Assembly (NCBI GenBank): GCA_018399015.1
Contig: CP073761.1
Coordinates: 682,001 to 746,000 of the forward strand
Direction of reading: 5' to 3'
DNA length: 64,000 nt
Origin: Cyanobium sp. M30B3
GTDB taxonomy: Bacteria > Cyanobacteriota > Cyanobacteriia > PCC-6307 > Cyanobiaceae
The translations under genes and the position numbers were made by a program. Below are positions 9,290-27,526 of this stretch, in pieces; within the stretch, counting starts at the first letter, position 1; every line of letters begins with the position of its first letter. A model generated the notes under the pieces. It was not told the origin of the DNA. It searched no databases and was given only the letters and a program-made list of their open reading frames with translations.

Positions 9290-9601
9290 CTACGAATCGG
9301 TATCGCCGGCCGCTCCGCTGCCCGGCATGCCCAGGGCCGGACCGAGGTCCACCGCCGGCGGCTCGGCGTAGTAGTCGCTGGGGGCGATGCCGCCGCGCAG
9401 GTTGGCGTCCTGGTTGAGGCACTGGGCCCGCTGCTCGTCGCTCTTGAGGTACTGACACACCCGCGCCCAGAGCTTGGCCCGGGTGCCCGGACCCCCTTGG
9501 CTGAAATGCACCAGGTCGCCGCCGCCCACCATGCCCTGGATCTCCACCTGACAGAGGGTGCAGCGCTGCCGGCTGCCGGGGGGAATCGCTGCCATCGTGC
9601 G
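9290..9601 (-). CDS. Conserved small hypothetical protein, CxxC-containing
   Basis: About 103 residues from ATG at 9601 (MRTMAAIPPGSRQ); a longer reading to 9661 would run into the divergent metallophosphoesterase gene. Visible features are a CTLCQVEI pair of cysteines, VCQYLKSDEQRAQCL, and a disordered Gly/Asp-rich tail. The four cysteines could bind metal or form disulfides, but no family is recognised. It lies 26 bp upstream of rimP on the same strand. Confidence 0.55.
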   Translation of the reverse strand, partial: RTMAAIPPGSRQRCTLCQVEIQGMVGGGDLVHFSQGGPGTRAKLWARVCQYLKSDEQRAQCLNQDANLRGGIAPSDYYAEPPAVDLGPALGMPGSGAAGDTDS

Positions 9602-9631
9602 CATCAGGAGCAGGATCAGCAACTTAGGCCG

Positions 9632-10429
9632 ATGCGACTGCTGCAGCTCAGCGATCCCCATCTTCTGGCGGATCCGGCGGGTTTTTATCGCCGGCGTCAG
9701 CCCTGGCGGCGGCTGCAGGCGGCACTACGCCAGGTCCAGGCCCTGGCCCAGGCCCCGGCGGCCCGGCCCGATCTGCTGCTGATCAGCGGCGATCTCTGCC
9801 AGGACGAGACCTGGGCCGGCTACGCCCAGTTGCGGGAGCTGCTGGAGGTCTGGCCCACGCCAGTGGCCCTGCTGCCCGGCAACCACGACCACCCCCAGCT
9901 GCTGCGGGCGGCCCTCGGGCGCCGGGCCGCCCTGGCCCCGGCCCGGCTGGCCTGCGGGGATGGCTGGCTGCTGCTGCTCGACAGCCATCGCCCCGGCTGC
10001 ACGGCTGGCTGGCTGGGGTCCCCCCAGCTGGCCTGGCTGGCGGCCCAGCTCCACCAGCTGCGCCACGAGGCTGAATCCCGGCCACTGCTGGTGGCGGTGC
10101 ACCATCCGCCGCTGCCGATCGGCGACGCCACCATGGATGCCATCGGCCTGCGCGATGGGGCGCCGCTGCTGCAGCTGCTGCGCGGGGCTCCGGGCCTGCA
10201 GGGGGTGCTGTTCGGCCATGTGCACCAGTACTGGCAGGCGGTGCTGCCCGGCCGGGAGGAGGTGCTGCTGCTGGGTTGCCCCTCCACCCTCTGCGGCTTC
10301 GGGCCGGTGCAGCCCTGCCCCCTGGGCCGGCCGGACGATCCGGGTGGTCTCTGGCTGGAGGCGAGGGCGGGGGCGCCCCTGCGCCACCGGCTGCTGCGCT
10401 GGGCGGCGCCCCCGCAGCAGCCTGCCTAG
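9632..10429 (+). CDS. Calcineurin-like metallophosphoesterase
   Basis: A 265-residue enzyme with all metal-ligand blocks of the superfamily: LSDPHL (residues about 6-11), SGDLC, GNHDHP, VHHPPLP and the final GHVHQY. The set and spacing resemble class III 3',5'-cyclic-nucleotide phosphodiesterases (CpdA type), but substrate cannot be read from sequence. The start is ATG 9632, 30 bp from the divergent hypothetical gene's start, so the two share a promoter region. Confidence 0.85.
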   Translation: MRLLQLSDPHLLADPAGFYRRRQPWRRLQAALRQVQALAQAPAARPDLLLISGDLCQDETWAGYAQLRELLEVWPTPVALLPGNHDHPQLLRAALGRRAALAPARLACGDGWLLLLDSHRPGCTAGWLGSPQLAWLAAQLHQLRHEAESRPLLVAVHHPPLPIGDATMDAIGLRDGAPLLQLLRGAPGLQGVLFGHVHQYWQAVLPGREEVLLLGCPSTLCGFGPVQPCPLGRPDDPGGLWLEARAGAPLRHRLLRWAAPPQQPA

Positions 10430-11587
<1,158 letters not shown>

Positions 11588-11638
11588 GGATCCCTGGGCG
11601 CAGCGCTGCTACGGTCCCTGCGCAAAAGGGCTGAGGCC

Positions 11639-12352
11639 ATGGCGGATCTGCAGGATCAGATGAAGCAGGCGGTGGCCGCTGCGGCCACCGAGCAGATCGA
11701 GAGCGGCATGGTGGTGGGCCTGGGATCGGGCTCCACCGCCGCCCTGATGATTCAGGCCCTGGGCGCCAAGCTGAAGAGCGGCGAGCTCAGCGACATCGTG
11801 GGCGTGACCACCTCCTTCCAGGGCGAGGTGCTGGCCGCCGAGCTGGGCATTCCGCTGCAGAGTCTCAACGCGGTGGACCGCATCGATCTGGCCATCGACG
11901 GCGCCGACGAGGTGGACCCGGCCTTCCAGCTGATCAAGGGCGGTGGCGCCTGCCATGTGCAGGAGAAGCTGGTGGCGGTGCGCGCCGAGCGCTTCGTGGT
12001 GGTGGTGGATGCCACCAAGCTGGTGGACACCCTCAACCTGGGCTTCCTGCTGCCGGTGGAGGTGCTTCCGGGGGCCTGGCGCCAGGTGCAGGGCCAGCTT
12101 CGGGAGATGGCTGGCGAGGCCCAGCTGCGCATGGCCGTCAAGAAGGCCGGGCCGGTGGTGACCGACCAGGGCAACCTGGTGCTGGATGTGGCGTTCGCCG
12201 GCGGCATCGGCGATCCCGAGAGCCTGGAGAAGGCGATCAACAACCTGCCCGGCGTGCTGGAGAACGGCCTGTTCGTGAACCTCGCCGACCAGGTGCTGGT
12301 GGGTGAGGTGGTCGACGGGGTGGCCGGGGTGCGCGACCTGCCGCGGCGCTGA
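11639..12352 (+). CDS. rpiA: Ribose-5-phosphate isomerase A
   Basis: A 237-residue enzyme interconverting ribose-5-phosphate and ribulose-5-phosphate in the Calvin cycle and pentose phosphate pathway. Diagnostic motifs are GLGSGSTA near residue 30, IDGADEVDP around residue 85 and [11 protein letters not shown] around 100, with the catalytic acid and lysine in place. It starts at ATG 11639. It converges with hisD, 16 bp away. Confidence 0.96.
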   Translation: MADLQDQMKQAVAAAATEQIESGMVVGLGSGSTAALMIQALGAKLKSGELSDIVGVTTSFQGEVLAAELGIPLQSLNAVDRIDLAIDGADEVDPAFQLIKGGGACHVQEKLVAVRAERFVVVVDATKLVDTLNLGFLLPVEVLPGAWRQVQGQLREMAGEAQLRMAVKKAGPVVTDQGNLVLDVAFAGGIGDPESLEKAINNLPGVLENGLFVNLADQVLVGEVVDGVAGVRDLPRR

Positions 12353-12368
12353 GACGTGGGAGCTCTGC

Positions 12369-13655
12369 TCAGGCCTGCAGCCGGCGCCGCACCGACTCGG
12401 CGTGGCTGTGCAGCCCCTCGCTCTCGGCCAGGGTGATCACGGCCGGCCCGGTGGCCTCCAGGGCCGCCCGGTTGAAGCGGATCAGGGAGGTGTGGCGCAG
12501 GAAGGTCTCCACGCTCAGGGCACCGGCGAAGCGGGCGGTGCCGCTGGTGGGCAGGGTGTGGTTGGGGCCGGCAAGGTAGTCACCCACGGCCTCCGGGGTG
12601 TAGGGGCCCATGAAGATGGCGCCGGCGTGCTGGATGCGGGCCGCCAGGGGCTCGGGATCCTCCACCAGCAGCTCCAGGTGTTCGGGCGCGAAGCAGTCGC
12701 TCAGCTCGGCGGCCGTCTCCAGGCTGTCGCAGTGGACGATCAGGCCCCAGTCGCGGATGGCGGCGCGCGTGATCTCCGCCCGGGGGTGGCCCGCCAGCTG
12801 CCGCTCCAGGGCGGCGGGCACCGCCGTTGCCAGGTCCTCGCTGGTGGTGAGCAGGATGGCGGCGGCCAGGGGATCGTGTTCCGCCTGGGCCAGCAGATCG
12901 GCCGCCACCTGGTCGGCCTGGGCCGTGTGGTCGGCGATCACCAGCACCTCGCTGGGGCCGGCGAGGGAGTCGATCGCCACCCGGCCGTACACCGCCTTTT
13001 TGGCCAGGGTCACGTAGAGGTTGCCCGGACCCGTGATCACATCCACCCGGGGGATGCTCTCGGTGCCATAGGCCAGGGCCGCCACCGCCTGGGCGCCGCC
13101 CACCCGATAGATCTCATCCACCCCGGCCAGGTGGGCGGCGGCCAGCACGGTGGCGTTGGGAGCGCCCTGGGGCCCGGGAGGGGTGACCATCACCAGCCGC
13201 TCCACGCCGGCCACCTGGGCCGGCACCGCATTCATCAGCACGGTGCTGGGGTAGGCGGCCCTGCCACCGGGCACATAGAGGCCGGCTCGCTGCACCGGCC
13301 GCCAGCGGCGCCCCAGCTGTTCGCCGTGGGGGCCCTCCAGGTGCAGATCGGCGGGCCGCTGGCGCTGGTGAAAGGCCAGGATCCGCCCGTGGGCCAGCTC
13401 CAGGGCCTGGCGCAACCCGGCCTCGCAGCTGTTCCAGGCGGCTTCCAGCTGGGCCGCTGGGATGCGCAGGGGATCGGGCCGCACGCCATCAAAGCGTTCA
13501 CTGAGCTCCAGCAGGGCCCGGTCGCCGTCGCGCCGCACCTGCTCCACGATCGCCTCCACCCGCGCCATGGCCTCAGCCATCTGGGCGCCGCTGGTGCGCT
13601 CGGCGATGGCGGCCAGGCGGTCGGCGGCGGCGTGGCGGTCGCGCAGGCAGGACAT
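12369..13655 (-). CDS. hisD: Histidinol dehydrogenase
   Basis: It catalyses the last two steps of histidine synthesis (histidinol to histidine, NAD- and Zn-dependent). Motifs include [11 protein letters not shown], the [14 protein letters not shown] helix, [22 protein letters not shown] and AEHDP, spanning the NAD and metal sites. I chose ATG 13655 (MSCLRDRH), which gives about 428 residues, normal for the family. GTG codons at 13673 and 13685 are alternatives. Longer readings collide with rpsT on the other strand. Confidence 0.93.
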   Translation of the reverse strand: MSCLRDRHAAADRLAAIAERTSGAQMAEAMARVEAIVEQVRRDGDRALLELSERFDGVRPDPLRIPAAQLEAAWNSCEAGLRQALELAHGRILAFHQRQRPADLHLEGPHGEQLGRRWRPVQRAGLYVPGGRAAYPSTVLMNAVPAQVAGVERLVMVTPPGPQGAPNATVLAAAHLAGVDEIYRVGGAQAVAALAYGTESIPRVDVITGPGNLYVTLAKKAVYGRVAIDSLAGPSEVLVIADHTAQADQVAADLLAQAEHDPLAAAILLTTSEDLATAVPAALERQLAGHPRAEITRAAIRDWGLIVHCDSLETAAELSDCFAPEHLELLVEDPEPLAARIQHAGAIFMGPYTPEAVGDYLAGPNHTLPTSGTARFAGALSVETFLRHTSLIRFNRAALEATGPAVITLAESEGLHSHAESVRRRLQA

Positions 13656-13722
13656 GCTGGCGAGCGAGGCAACCACGGCGGGCACGGAGCAGGGACCATG
13701 CACGCTAGGAGGCCGCAGGTGA

Positions 13723-14073
<351 letters not shown>

Positions 14074-14142
14074 GTTCTCCCGCAGCGTCCCGGTCAGGAT
14101 CCAGGTGTTCAGAGCGGTCCCGCCCACCCCCCTGACCCAACC

Positions 14143-14982
14143 ATGACGCCCGCACCACCTCCTGCCGCCGCCCCGGGCCCGCTCACCGTGCCGGGCCCGC
14201 TGGTGGATTCCCACTGCCACATCGTGTTCCGCAACTTCGATGCGGACCTCGATTCCGTGGCCCAGCGCTGGCGTGAGGCCGGCGTGCAGGCCCTCGTGCA
14301 CGCCTGTGTGGAGCCCTCCGAGATCCCGGCGATCCGGGCCCTGGCCGACCGCTTCCCGGAACTGCGCTACTCGGTGGGCGTCCATCCCCTCGACACCCAG
14401 CACTGGGGCCCGGAGACCCAGCAGGTGCTGCGGGCGGCGGCGCAGGCCGATCCCCGGGTGGTGGCGGTGGGCGAGCTGGGCCTGGATCTGTTCCGCGAGC
14501 AGAACCTGGAGCAGCAGCTCGCCGTGCTCCGGCCCCAGCTGGATCTGGCCTGGGAGCTGGATCGGCCGGTGATCATTCACTGCCGTGACGCGGCCGAGCC
14601 GATGCTGGCCGAGCTGCGCCAGCGGGCGGATCGCGGCGTCTGTCCCCGGGGGGTGATGCACTGCTGGGGAGGCACCCCCGAGGAGATGGCCGGCTTCCTG
14701 GAGCTGGGCCTGTACATCAGCTTCAGCGGCGTGGTCACCTTTCCCAGGGCTGACGCCACCCACGCCTGTGCCCGCCAGGTGCCGGCCGAACGCTACCTGG
14801 TGGAGACCGACTGCCCCTTCCTGGCCCCCGTTCCTCGGCGGGGCAAGCGCAACGAGCCCGCCTACGTGGCCGCCGTGGCCGCCCGGGTGGCGGAACTGCG
14901 CGGCGAAAGCCTGGAGCAGGTGTGCCATACCAGCACCGCCAACGCGGCTCGCCTGTTCGGCCTGCCGCTTCACACTGTATGA
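14143..14982 (+). CDS. tatD: TatD-family metal-dependent hydrolase
   Basis: A 279-residue TIM-barrel hydrolase with every metal-site block of the TatD family: DSHCHIV, GELGLDLF, IHCRDA, MHCWGGTPEE and ETDCPFLAP. TatD proteins are 3'-exonucleases or DNases. Its position between rpsT and rpoB is plausible for picocyanobacteria. Starting at ATG 14143 gives a Pro/Ala-rich leader of about 20 residues before the conserved fold. Confidence 0.9.
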   Translation: MTPAPPPAAAPGPLTVPGPLVDSHCHIVFRNFDADLDSVAQRWREAGVQALVHACVEPSEIPAIRALADRFPELRYSVGVHPLDTQHWGPETQQVLRAAAQADPRVVAVGELGLDLFREQNLEQQLAVLRPQLDLAWELDRPVIIHCRDAAEPMLAELRQRADRGVCPRGVMHCWGGTPEEMAGFLELGLYISFSGVVTFPRADATHACARQVPAERYLVETDCPFLAPVPRRGKRNEPAYVAAVAARVAELRGESLEQVCHTSTANAARLFGLPLHTV

Positions 14983-15067
14983 TGATTAATTGGCCTGGAA
15001 GCGGATCCGCTCCTTGTTGTCGACGCCTGCAGCCCTGAAGCGAGTTCGTTAGGCACGCCCGTGCGGC

Positions 15068-15095
15068 CAGCCGTTCCTCCGGTGGGGAGCGGCTG
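15068..15095 (+). promoter_or_regulatory. Leader hairpin upstream of rpoB
   Basis: CAGCCGTTCC and GGAGCGGCTG form a 10-bp stem (one G-U pair) around an 8-nt loop in the 208-bp gap between tatD and rpoB. It is followed by TTCGTGTG, not a T-run, so it could be a partial terminator, an RNA processing site or an mRNA leader structure for the rpoBC1C2 operon. Confidence 0.4.
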
Positions 15096-15190
15096 TTCGT
15101 GTGGGCCGTTGGCCAGAGCGACACACCGCCTCAGTCCGTTGTCAGGCCGGCTGGCCAGTCATCTCCTACCCGTTCCTGCAGGTTCACCGC

Positions 15191-18100
15191 ATGAGCAGCG
15201 CGATCCAGGTCGCCAAGACCGCCACTTACCTGCCCGATCTGGTGGAGGTACAGCGGGCGAGCTTCAAATGGTTCCTGGAGAAGGGCCTGATCGAGGAGCT
15301 GGAGAGCTTCTCGCCCATCACCGACTACACCGGCAAGCTCGAGCTGCACTTCATCGGCAGTGAGTACCGCCTGAAGCGCCCCCGCCACGACGTGGAAGAG
15401 GCGAAGCGCCGCGACGCGACCTTCGCCTCGCAGATGTACGTCACCTGCCGCCTGGTCAACAAGGAGACCGGTGAGATCAAGGAGCAGGAGGTGTTCATCG
15501 GCGAACTGCCGCTGATGACCGAGCGGGGCACGTTCATCATCAACGGCGCCGAGCGCGTGATCGTGAACCAGATCGTGCGCTCGCCCGGTGTCTACTTCAA
15601 GGACGAGCAGGACAAGAACGGCCGCAAGACCTTCAACGCCAGCCTGATCCCCAACCGGGGCGCCTGGCTGAAGTTTGAAACCGACAAGAACGACCTGCTG
15701 CACGTGCGGGTCGACAAGACCCGCAAGATCAACGCCCACGTGCTGATGCGGGCCATCGGCCTGTCGGACAACGACGTGCTCGACAAGCTGCGCCACCCCG
15801 AGTACTACCAGAAGTCGATCGAGGCGGCCAACGACGAGGGCATCTCCTCGGAAGACCAGGCCCTGCTGGAGCTCTACAAGAAGCTGCGCCCGGGTGAGCC
15901 CCCGTCGGTGAGCGGCGGCCAGAGCCTGCTGCACAGCCGCTTCTTCGATCCCAAGCGCTACGACCTGGGCCGGGTGGGTCGCTACAAGATCAATAAGAAG
16001 CTGCGCCTCACCATCCCCGACGCGGTGCGCACCCTCACCGCCGAGGATGTGCTCAGCACGATCGACTACCTGATCAACCTGGAGCTCGATGTGGGCGGGG
16101 CCAGCCTCGACGACATCGACCACCTGGGCAACCGCCGCGTGCGCTCGGTGGGCGAGCTGCTCCAGAACCAGGTGCGGGTGGGCCTCAACCGGCTCGAGCG
16201 GATCATCAAGGAACGGATGACCGTGGGCGAGACCGAATCGCTCACGCCGGCCCAGCTGGTGAACCCCAAGCCGCTGGTGGCAGCGATCAAGGAGTTCTTC
16301 GGCTCCAGCCAGCTGAGCCAGTTCATGGACCAGACCAACCCGCTGGCCGAGCTCACCCACAAGCGCCGTATCAGCGCCCTCGGCCCTGGCGGTCTCACCC
16401 GCGAGCGGGCGGGTTTTGCCGTGCGCGACATCCACCCCTCCCACTACGGCCGCATCTGCCCGATCGAGACCCCGGAGGGGCCGAACGCCGGTCTGATCGG
16501 CTCGCTCGCCACCCATGCCCGGGTGAACGAGTACGGCTTCATCGAAACCCCCTTCTGGAAGGTGGAGAACGGCATCGTGCTCAAGCAGGGCGATCCGATC
16601 TATCTTTCCGCCGACCTGGAAGACGAGTGCCGCGTCGCCCCCGGCGACGTGCCCACCGATGCCGATGGCCGCATCACCGCCGAGCTGGTGCCGGTGCGCT
16701 ATCGCCAGGACTTCGAGAAGGTGCCGCCGGAGCAGGTGGACTACGTCCAGCTCTCGCCGGTGCAGGTGATCTCCGTGGCCACCTCGCTGATCCCGTTCCT
16801 GGAGCACGACGACGCCAACCGCGCCCTGATGGGCTCCAACATGCAGCGCCAGGCGGTGCCGCTGCTGCGCCCTGAGCGGCCCCTGGTGGGGACCGGCCTG
16901 GAAACCCAGGTGGCGCGCGACTCCGGCATGGTGCCCGTCACCCGGGTGAACGGCACCGTGACCTTCGTGGATGCCACGGCCATCGTGATCCGCGATGAGA
17001 GCGGGGTGGACCACACCCACTACCTGCAGAAGTACCAGCGCTCCAACCAGGACACCTGCCTCAACCAGCGGCCGATCGTGAAGCTGGGCGACCCGGTGAT
17101 CGCCGGCCAGGTGCTGGCCGATGGCTCGGCCTGCGAGGGCGGCGAGATTGCCCTCGGCCAGAACGTGCTGATCGCCTACATGCCCTGGGAGGGCTACAAC
17201 TACGAGGACGCCATTCTGGTGAGCGAGCGCCTCGTCACCGACGACCTCTACACCTCGGTGCACATCGAGAAGTACGAGATCGAGGCCCGCCAGACCAAGC
17301 TCGGCCCCGAGGAGATCACCCGCGAGATCCCCAATGTGGCCGAGGAGAGCCTGGGCAACCTCGACGAGATGGGCATCATCCGCATCGGTGCCTTCGTGGA
17401 GAGCGGCGACATCCTGGTGGGCAAGGTGACGCCCAAGGGCGAATCCGACCAGCCCCCCGAGGAAAAACTGCTGCGGGCGATCTTCGGTGAGAAGGCCCGC
17501 GATGTGCGCGACAACTCCCTGCGGGTGCCGGGCACCGAGCGCGGCCGCGTGGTGGACGTGCGCATCTACACCCGGGAGCAGGGCGATGAACTGCCGCCGG
17601 GTGCGAACATGGTGGTGCGGGTGTATGTGGCCAAGCGCCTGAAGATTCAGGTGGGCGACAAGATGGCCGGCCGCCACGGCAACAAGGGCATCATCAGCCG
17701 CATCCTTCCCCGGGAGGACATGCCCTACCTGCCCGATGGCACGCCGATCGACATCGTGCTCAATCCCCTGGGGGTGCCGAGCCGCATGAACGTGGGCCAG
17801 GTGTTCGAGTGCCTGATGGGCTGGGCCTCCTCCCACCTCGACTGCCGCGTCAAGGTGGTGCCCTTCGACGAGATGCACGGAGCCGAGAAGAGCAAGCAGA
17901 CCGTGCAGGCCTTCCTGGAGGAGGCGGCCAAGCAACCCGGCAAGGACTGGGTCTACGACCCTGAGAACCCCGGCAAGATCCAGCTGATCGACGGCCGCAG
18001 CGGCGAACCGTTCGATCAGCCGGTCACCGTGGGCTACGCCCACATCCTCAAGCTGGTGCACCTGGTGGACGACAAGATCCACGCCCGCTCCACCGGCCCC

Positions 18101-18481
18101 TACTCCCTGGTGACCCAGCAGCCCCTGGGCGGCAAGGCCCAGCAGGGCGGCCAGCGCCTGGGTGAGATGGAGGTGTGGGCCCTGGAGGCCTACGGCGCCG
18201 CCTACACCCTGCAGGAACTGCTCACTGTCAAGTCCGACGACATGCAGGGCCGCAACGAGGCGCTCAACGCCATCGTCAAGGGCAAGCCGATCCCCAGGCC
18301 CGGCACCCCCGAGTCGTTCAAGGTGCTGATGCGCGAGCTCCAGTCCCTGGGTCTGGACATCGCCGTGTACACCGATGAAGGCGAGGAAGTCGACCTGATG
18401 CAGGACGTGAATCCTCGCCGCAGCACCCCCAGCCGTCCCACCTACGAGTCCCTCGGCGTCGCGGATTACGACGACGACTGA
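15191..18481 (+). CDS. rpoB: RNA polymerase beta subunit
   Basis: A 1,096-residue beta subunit, the usual cyanobacterial length. The ATG at 15191 gives [20 protein letters not shown]; upstream in-frame codons are not conserved. Recognisable regions include the rifampicin-pocket stretch ([18 protein letters not shown], then [20 protein letters not shown]), [14 protein letters not shown], the [12 protein letters not shown] catalytic-core segment, and the clamp-side [20 protein letters not shown]. It starts the rpoB-rpoC1-rpoC2 operon. Confidence 0.98.
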   Translation: MSSAIQVAKTATYLPDLVEVQRASFKWFLEKGLIEELESFSPITDYTGKLELHFIGSEYRLKRPRHDVEEAKRRDATFASQMYVTCRLVNKETGEIKEQEVFIGELPLMTERGTFIINGAERVIVNQIVRSPGVYFKDEQDKNGRKTFNASLIPNRGAWLKFETDKNDLLHVRVDKTRKINAHVLMRAIGLSDNDVLDKLRHPEYYQKSIEAANDEGISSEDQALLELYKKLRPGEPPSVSGGQSLLHSRFFDPKRYDLGRVGRYKINKKLRLTIPDAVRTLTAEDVLSTIDYLINLELDVGGASLDDIDHLGNRRVRSVGELLQNQVRVGLNRLERIIKERMTVGETESLTPAQLVNPKPLVAAIKEFFGSSQLSQFMDQTNPLAELTHKRRISALGPGGLTRERAGFAVRDIHPSHYGRICPIETPEGPNAGLIGSLATHARVNEYGFIETPFWKVENGIVLKQGDPIYLSADLEDECRVAPGDVPTDADGRITAELVPVRYRQDFEKVPPEQVDYVQLSPVQVISVATSLIPFLEHDDANRALMGSNMQRQAVPLLRPERPLVGTGLETQVARDSGMVPVTRVNGTVTFVDATAIVIRDESGVDHTHYLQKYQRSNQDTCLNQRPIVKLGDPVIAGQVLADGSACEGGEIALGQNVLIAYMPWEGYNYEDAILVSERLVTDDLYTSVHIEKYEIEARQTKLGPEEITREIPNVAEESLGNLDEMGIIRIGAFVESGDILVGKVTPKGESDQPPEEKLLRAIFGEKARDVRDNSLRVPGTERGRVVDVRIYTREQGDELPPGANMVVRVYVAKRLKIQVGDKMAGRHGNKGIISRILPREDMPYLPDGTPIDIVLNPLGVPSRMNVGQVFECLMGWASSHLDCRVKVVPFDEMHGAEKSKQTVQAFLEEAAKQPGKDWVYDPENPGKIQLIDGRSGEPFDQPVTVGYAHILKLVHLVDDKIHARSTGPYSLVTQQPLGGKAQQGGQRLGEMEVWALEAYGAAYTLQELLTVKSDDMQGRNEALNAIVKGKPIPRPGTPESFKVLMRELQSLGLDIAVYTDEGEEVDLMQDVNPRRSTPSRPTYESLGVADYDDD

Positions 18482-18572
18482 TCGCTGATCGCACCGCGAC
18501 CGACCGGCCAGCGGGCCCCGGTCGCCGGTTGCTGAATTTACCCACCCGTTTCACCTTCCGCGCTCAGCCGCC

Positions 18573-25917
<7,345 letters not shown>

Positions 25918-25923
25918 CCTCAG

Positions 25924-25957
25924 CAGACGTTTTCGATCTCACCAGACGTTTTCGATC
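25924..25957. repeat. Two copies of a 15-bp direct repeat, 19-bp period
   Basis: CAGACGTTTTCGATC occurs at 25924 and 25943. The right copy encodes the last residues of the minus-strand gene (IENVW region); the left copy lies past its stop. It looks like a small local duplication at the convergent junction with rlmN. Confidence 0.7.
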
Positions 25958-27489
25958 ACGTTCATGGCCCTGAGGTAGGCGGGGGTATCTTCGCCGGCGG
26001 CGCCCTCATCGGGGCTGGGGTCATCGGGAACCACGCGGCGGGCGTTGTCGGCGATCACGGCGTTGGCCAGGAATTCCAGTGCCTCCGGCCGCTCCAGGTT
26101 CTGCAGTGCCTCTGTGTAGCGGCGACTATGGCTGGGACGCACGGATTCCTGGCAGTAGTTGGAGAGTTCGCGGCTTTCGGTCATCACCCTGAAGGCGATG
26201 CTTTTGGTGTCGGGATCGCCGAAGATCGCCATGTAGAGCAGGTTCACCATTGAGGCGTCATGGGCCTGAATGCCGTAGTTGCGCAAAATCTGTGGCCAGT
26301 AGCGCAGGGCTTTGAGACCCTCCAGTCCACCTTTGTTGAGCCCGGCCTGCTGGCACCATTGCTCCAGTTCCTCCACATCCCTGGGGCATCGACCCAGGTT
26401 CTCCATGCACTCGGCCAGAATCCGGCCTGCCTGGAAGTTGCGGGTGGGATTGCCATGCACAGGGAGCATCATGCTGCCCCGCAGGTCGGCCACCATGGCG
26501 GTGAGTTGGGTGAACGTGTGGTCGCGTACTTTCTCCATATCGCCACCCCTGCTGAGGGCCGCTTCAATGCGCTGTACTCCGTAGCCCAGCTCTGTGAGGG
26601 GAAAGGCCTGCCGTCCATAGAGCCTCTGGCGGTCGCGTCTGCGCATGGACACGAAGGATGCCTGGTCGAGGCACTGGTCGAGAAGGAGGGTGAGCAGGGT
26701 GGGCAGAATGCCGGTGTTGTTGGCATGATAGGTATAGCCAAAGCCCGCAAAAATTGATGAAATGTTCTTTGCTGCCTTGATGTACTGCGCCTCCACATTG
26801 TGAACGCCAGGTGATACCTGGATGTTCGGTGAGATGCGGTCGAGCAGTCGGGCTCCCAGCAAGGCGGTGATCGCGTTGGGATGGCAAAAGTTGGCCGTGA
26901 AGCTGTCCACGGGATCTCGCAGGGCTCCATGCCGGTGGAAGCCGGAGAAAAAGGCCAGATTGGGCTGCCGCTCGCACAGCACATACGACTCGTTGTGCAG
27001 CGGGTCGTGGCTGAACGAGCCCGCCAGGCAGGCCAGCACCACCTGTTCGCGGCCCAGCTTGCGGCGCAGCTCGCAGGCCTCCTTCAGATCGTGCTCGATG
27101 TGATTGCTGTTGGCTGCCAGCATCACCAGATCACAGCTGCTGATCAGGTCGCCCAGGGTGTTGGCACCCTCCTCGCGGTTCCCATGGCGGCTGGCCATCT
27201 GTTCCAGCCGTTGCACGTGCTGAGGATCCATGCCGGCCTGGTCGGCGCTGGAGAAGGCTCCGAGCAGGGAGCGGCCGGGCCGGGGGGCCAGCAGCAGCCG
27301 CTCCCCTGCGCCGTGCATGGCGCTGTTGTAGGCCAGGGAAGCGGGGTAGAGGCCCACGCTGTAGAACCCCACGCGACCGTTCTCCAGTTCCAGAATCCGC
27401 CGTCGCACGGTGTGCTGGTCGAGGGAGTCGGCAAAGAAGCTGTTGAGCATCGGGCGGCGGGCAGGGGCTGGCAGCACAATCGCCTCCAT
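25939..27489 (-). CDS. Hypothetical protein, weakly dehydrogenase-like
   Basis: About 516 residues from ATG 27489; ATG 27528 would overlap the divergent symporter start and ATG 27450 is another choice. A segment around VEAQYIKAAKNISSIFAGFGYTYHANNTG... resembles the substrate-binding helical region of glycerol-3-phosphate dehydrogenase (GpsA), where a Lys-Asn pair and later Asn are catalytic. The N-terminal part (GRVGFYSVGLYPASLA) sits where a Rossmann motif would be but lacks a clean GxGxxG. Function is uncertain; it may be an NAD(P)-linked enzyme or a degenerate relative. Its GC content appears lower than that of the flanking core genes. Confidence 0.5.
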   Translation of the reverse strand: MEAIVLPAPARRPMLNSFFADSLDQHTVRRRILELENGRVGFYSVGLYPASLAYNSAMHGAGERLLLAPRPGRSLLGAFSSADQAGMDPQHVQRLEQMASRHGNREEGANTLGDLISSCDLVMLAANSNHIEHDLKEACELRRKLGREQVVLACLAGSFSHDPLHNESYVLCERQPNLAFFSGFHRHGALRDPVDSFTANFCHPNAITALLGARLLDRISPNIQVSPGVHNVEAQYIKAAKNISSIFAGFGYTYHANNTGILPTLLTLLLDQCLDQASFVSMRRRDRQRLYGRQAFPLTELGYGVQRIEAALSRGGDMEKVRDHTFTQLTAMVADLRGSMMLPVHGNPTRNFQAGRILAECMENLGRCPRDVEELEQWCQQAGLNKGGLEGLKALRYWPQILRNYGIQAHDASMVNLLYMAIFGDPDTKSIAFRVMTESRELSNYCQESVRPSHSRRYTEALQNLERPEALEFLANAVIADNARRVVPDDPSPDEGAAGEDTPAYLRAMNVIENVW

Positions 27490-27526
27490 ACTGCGGCCCA
27501 GGCAGCGGTGCGATGACAGGAACTCC

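Noticed and set aside
15131-18082. Very long antisense frame over rpoB
   Set aside because: It is a codon-bias shadow of the high-GC gene; its sequence (His/Leu/Gly repeats) has no domain.
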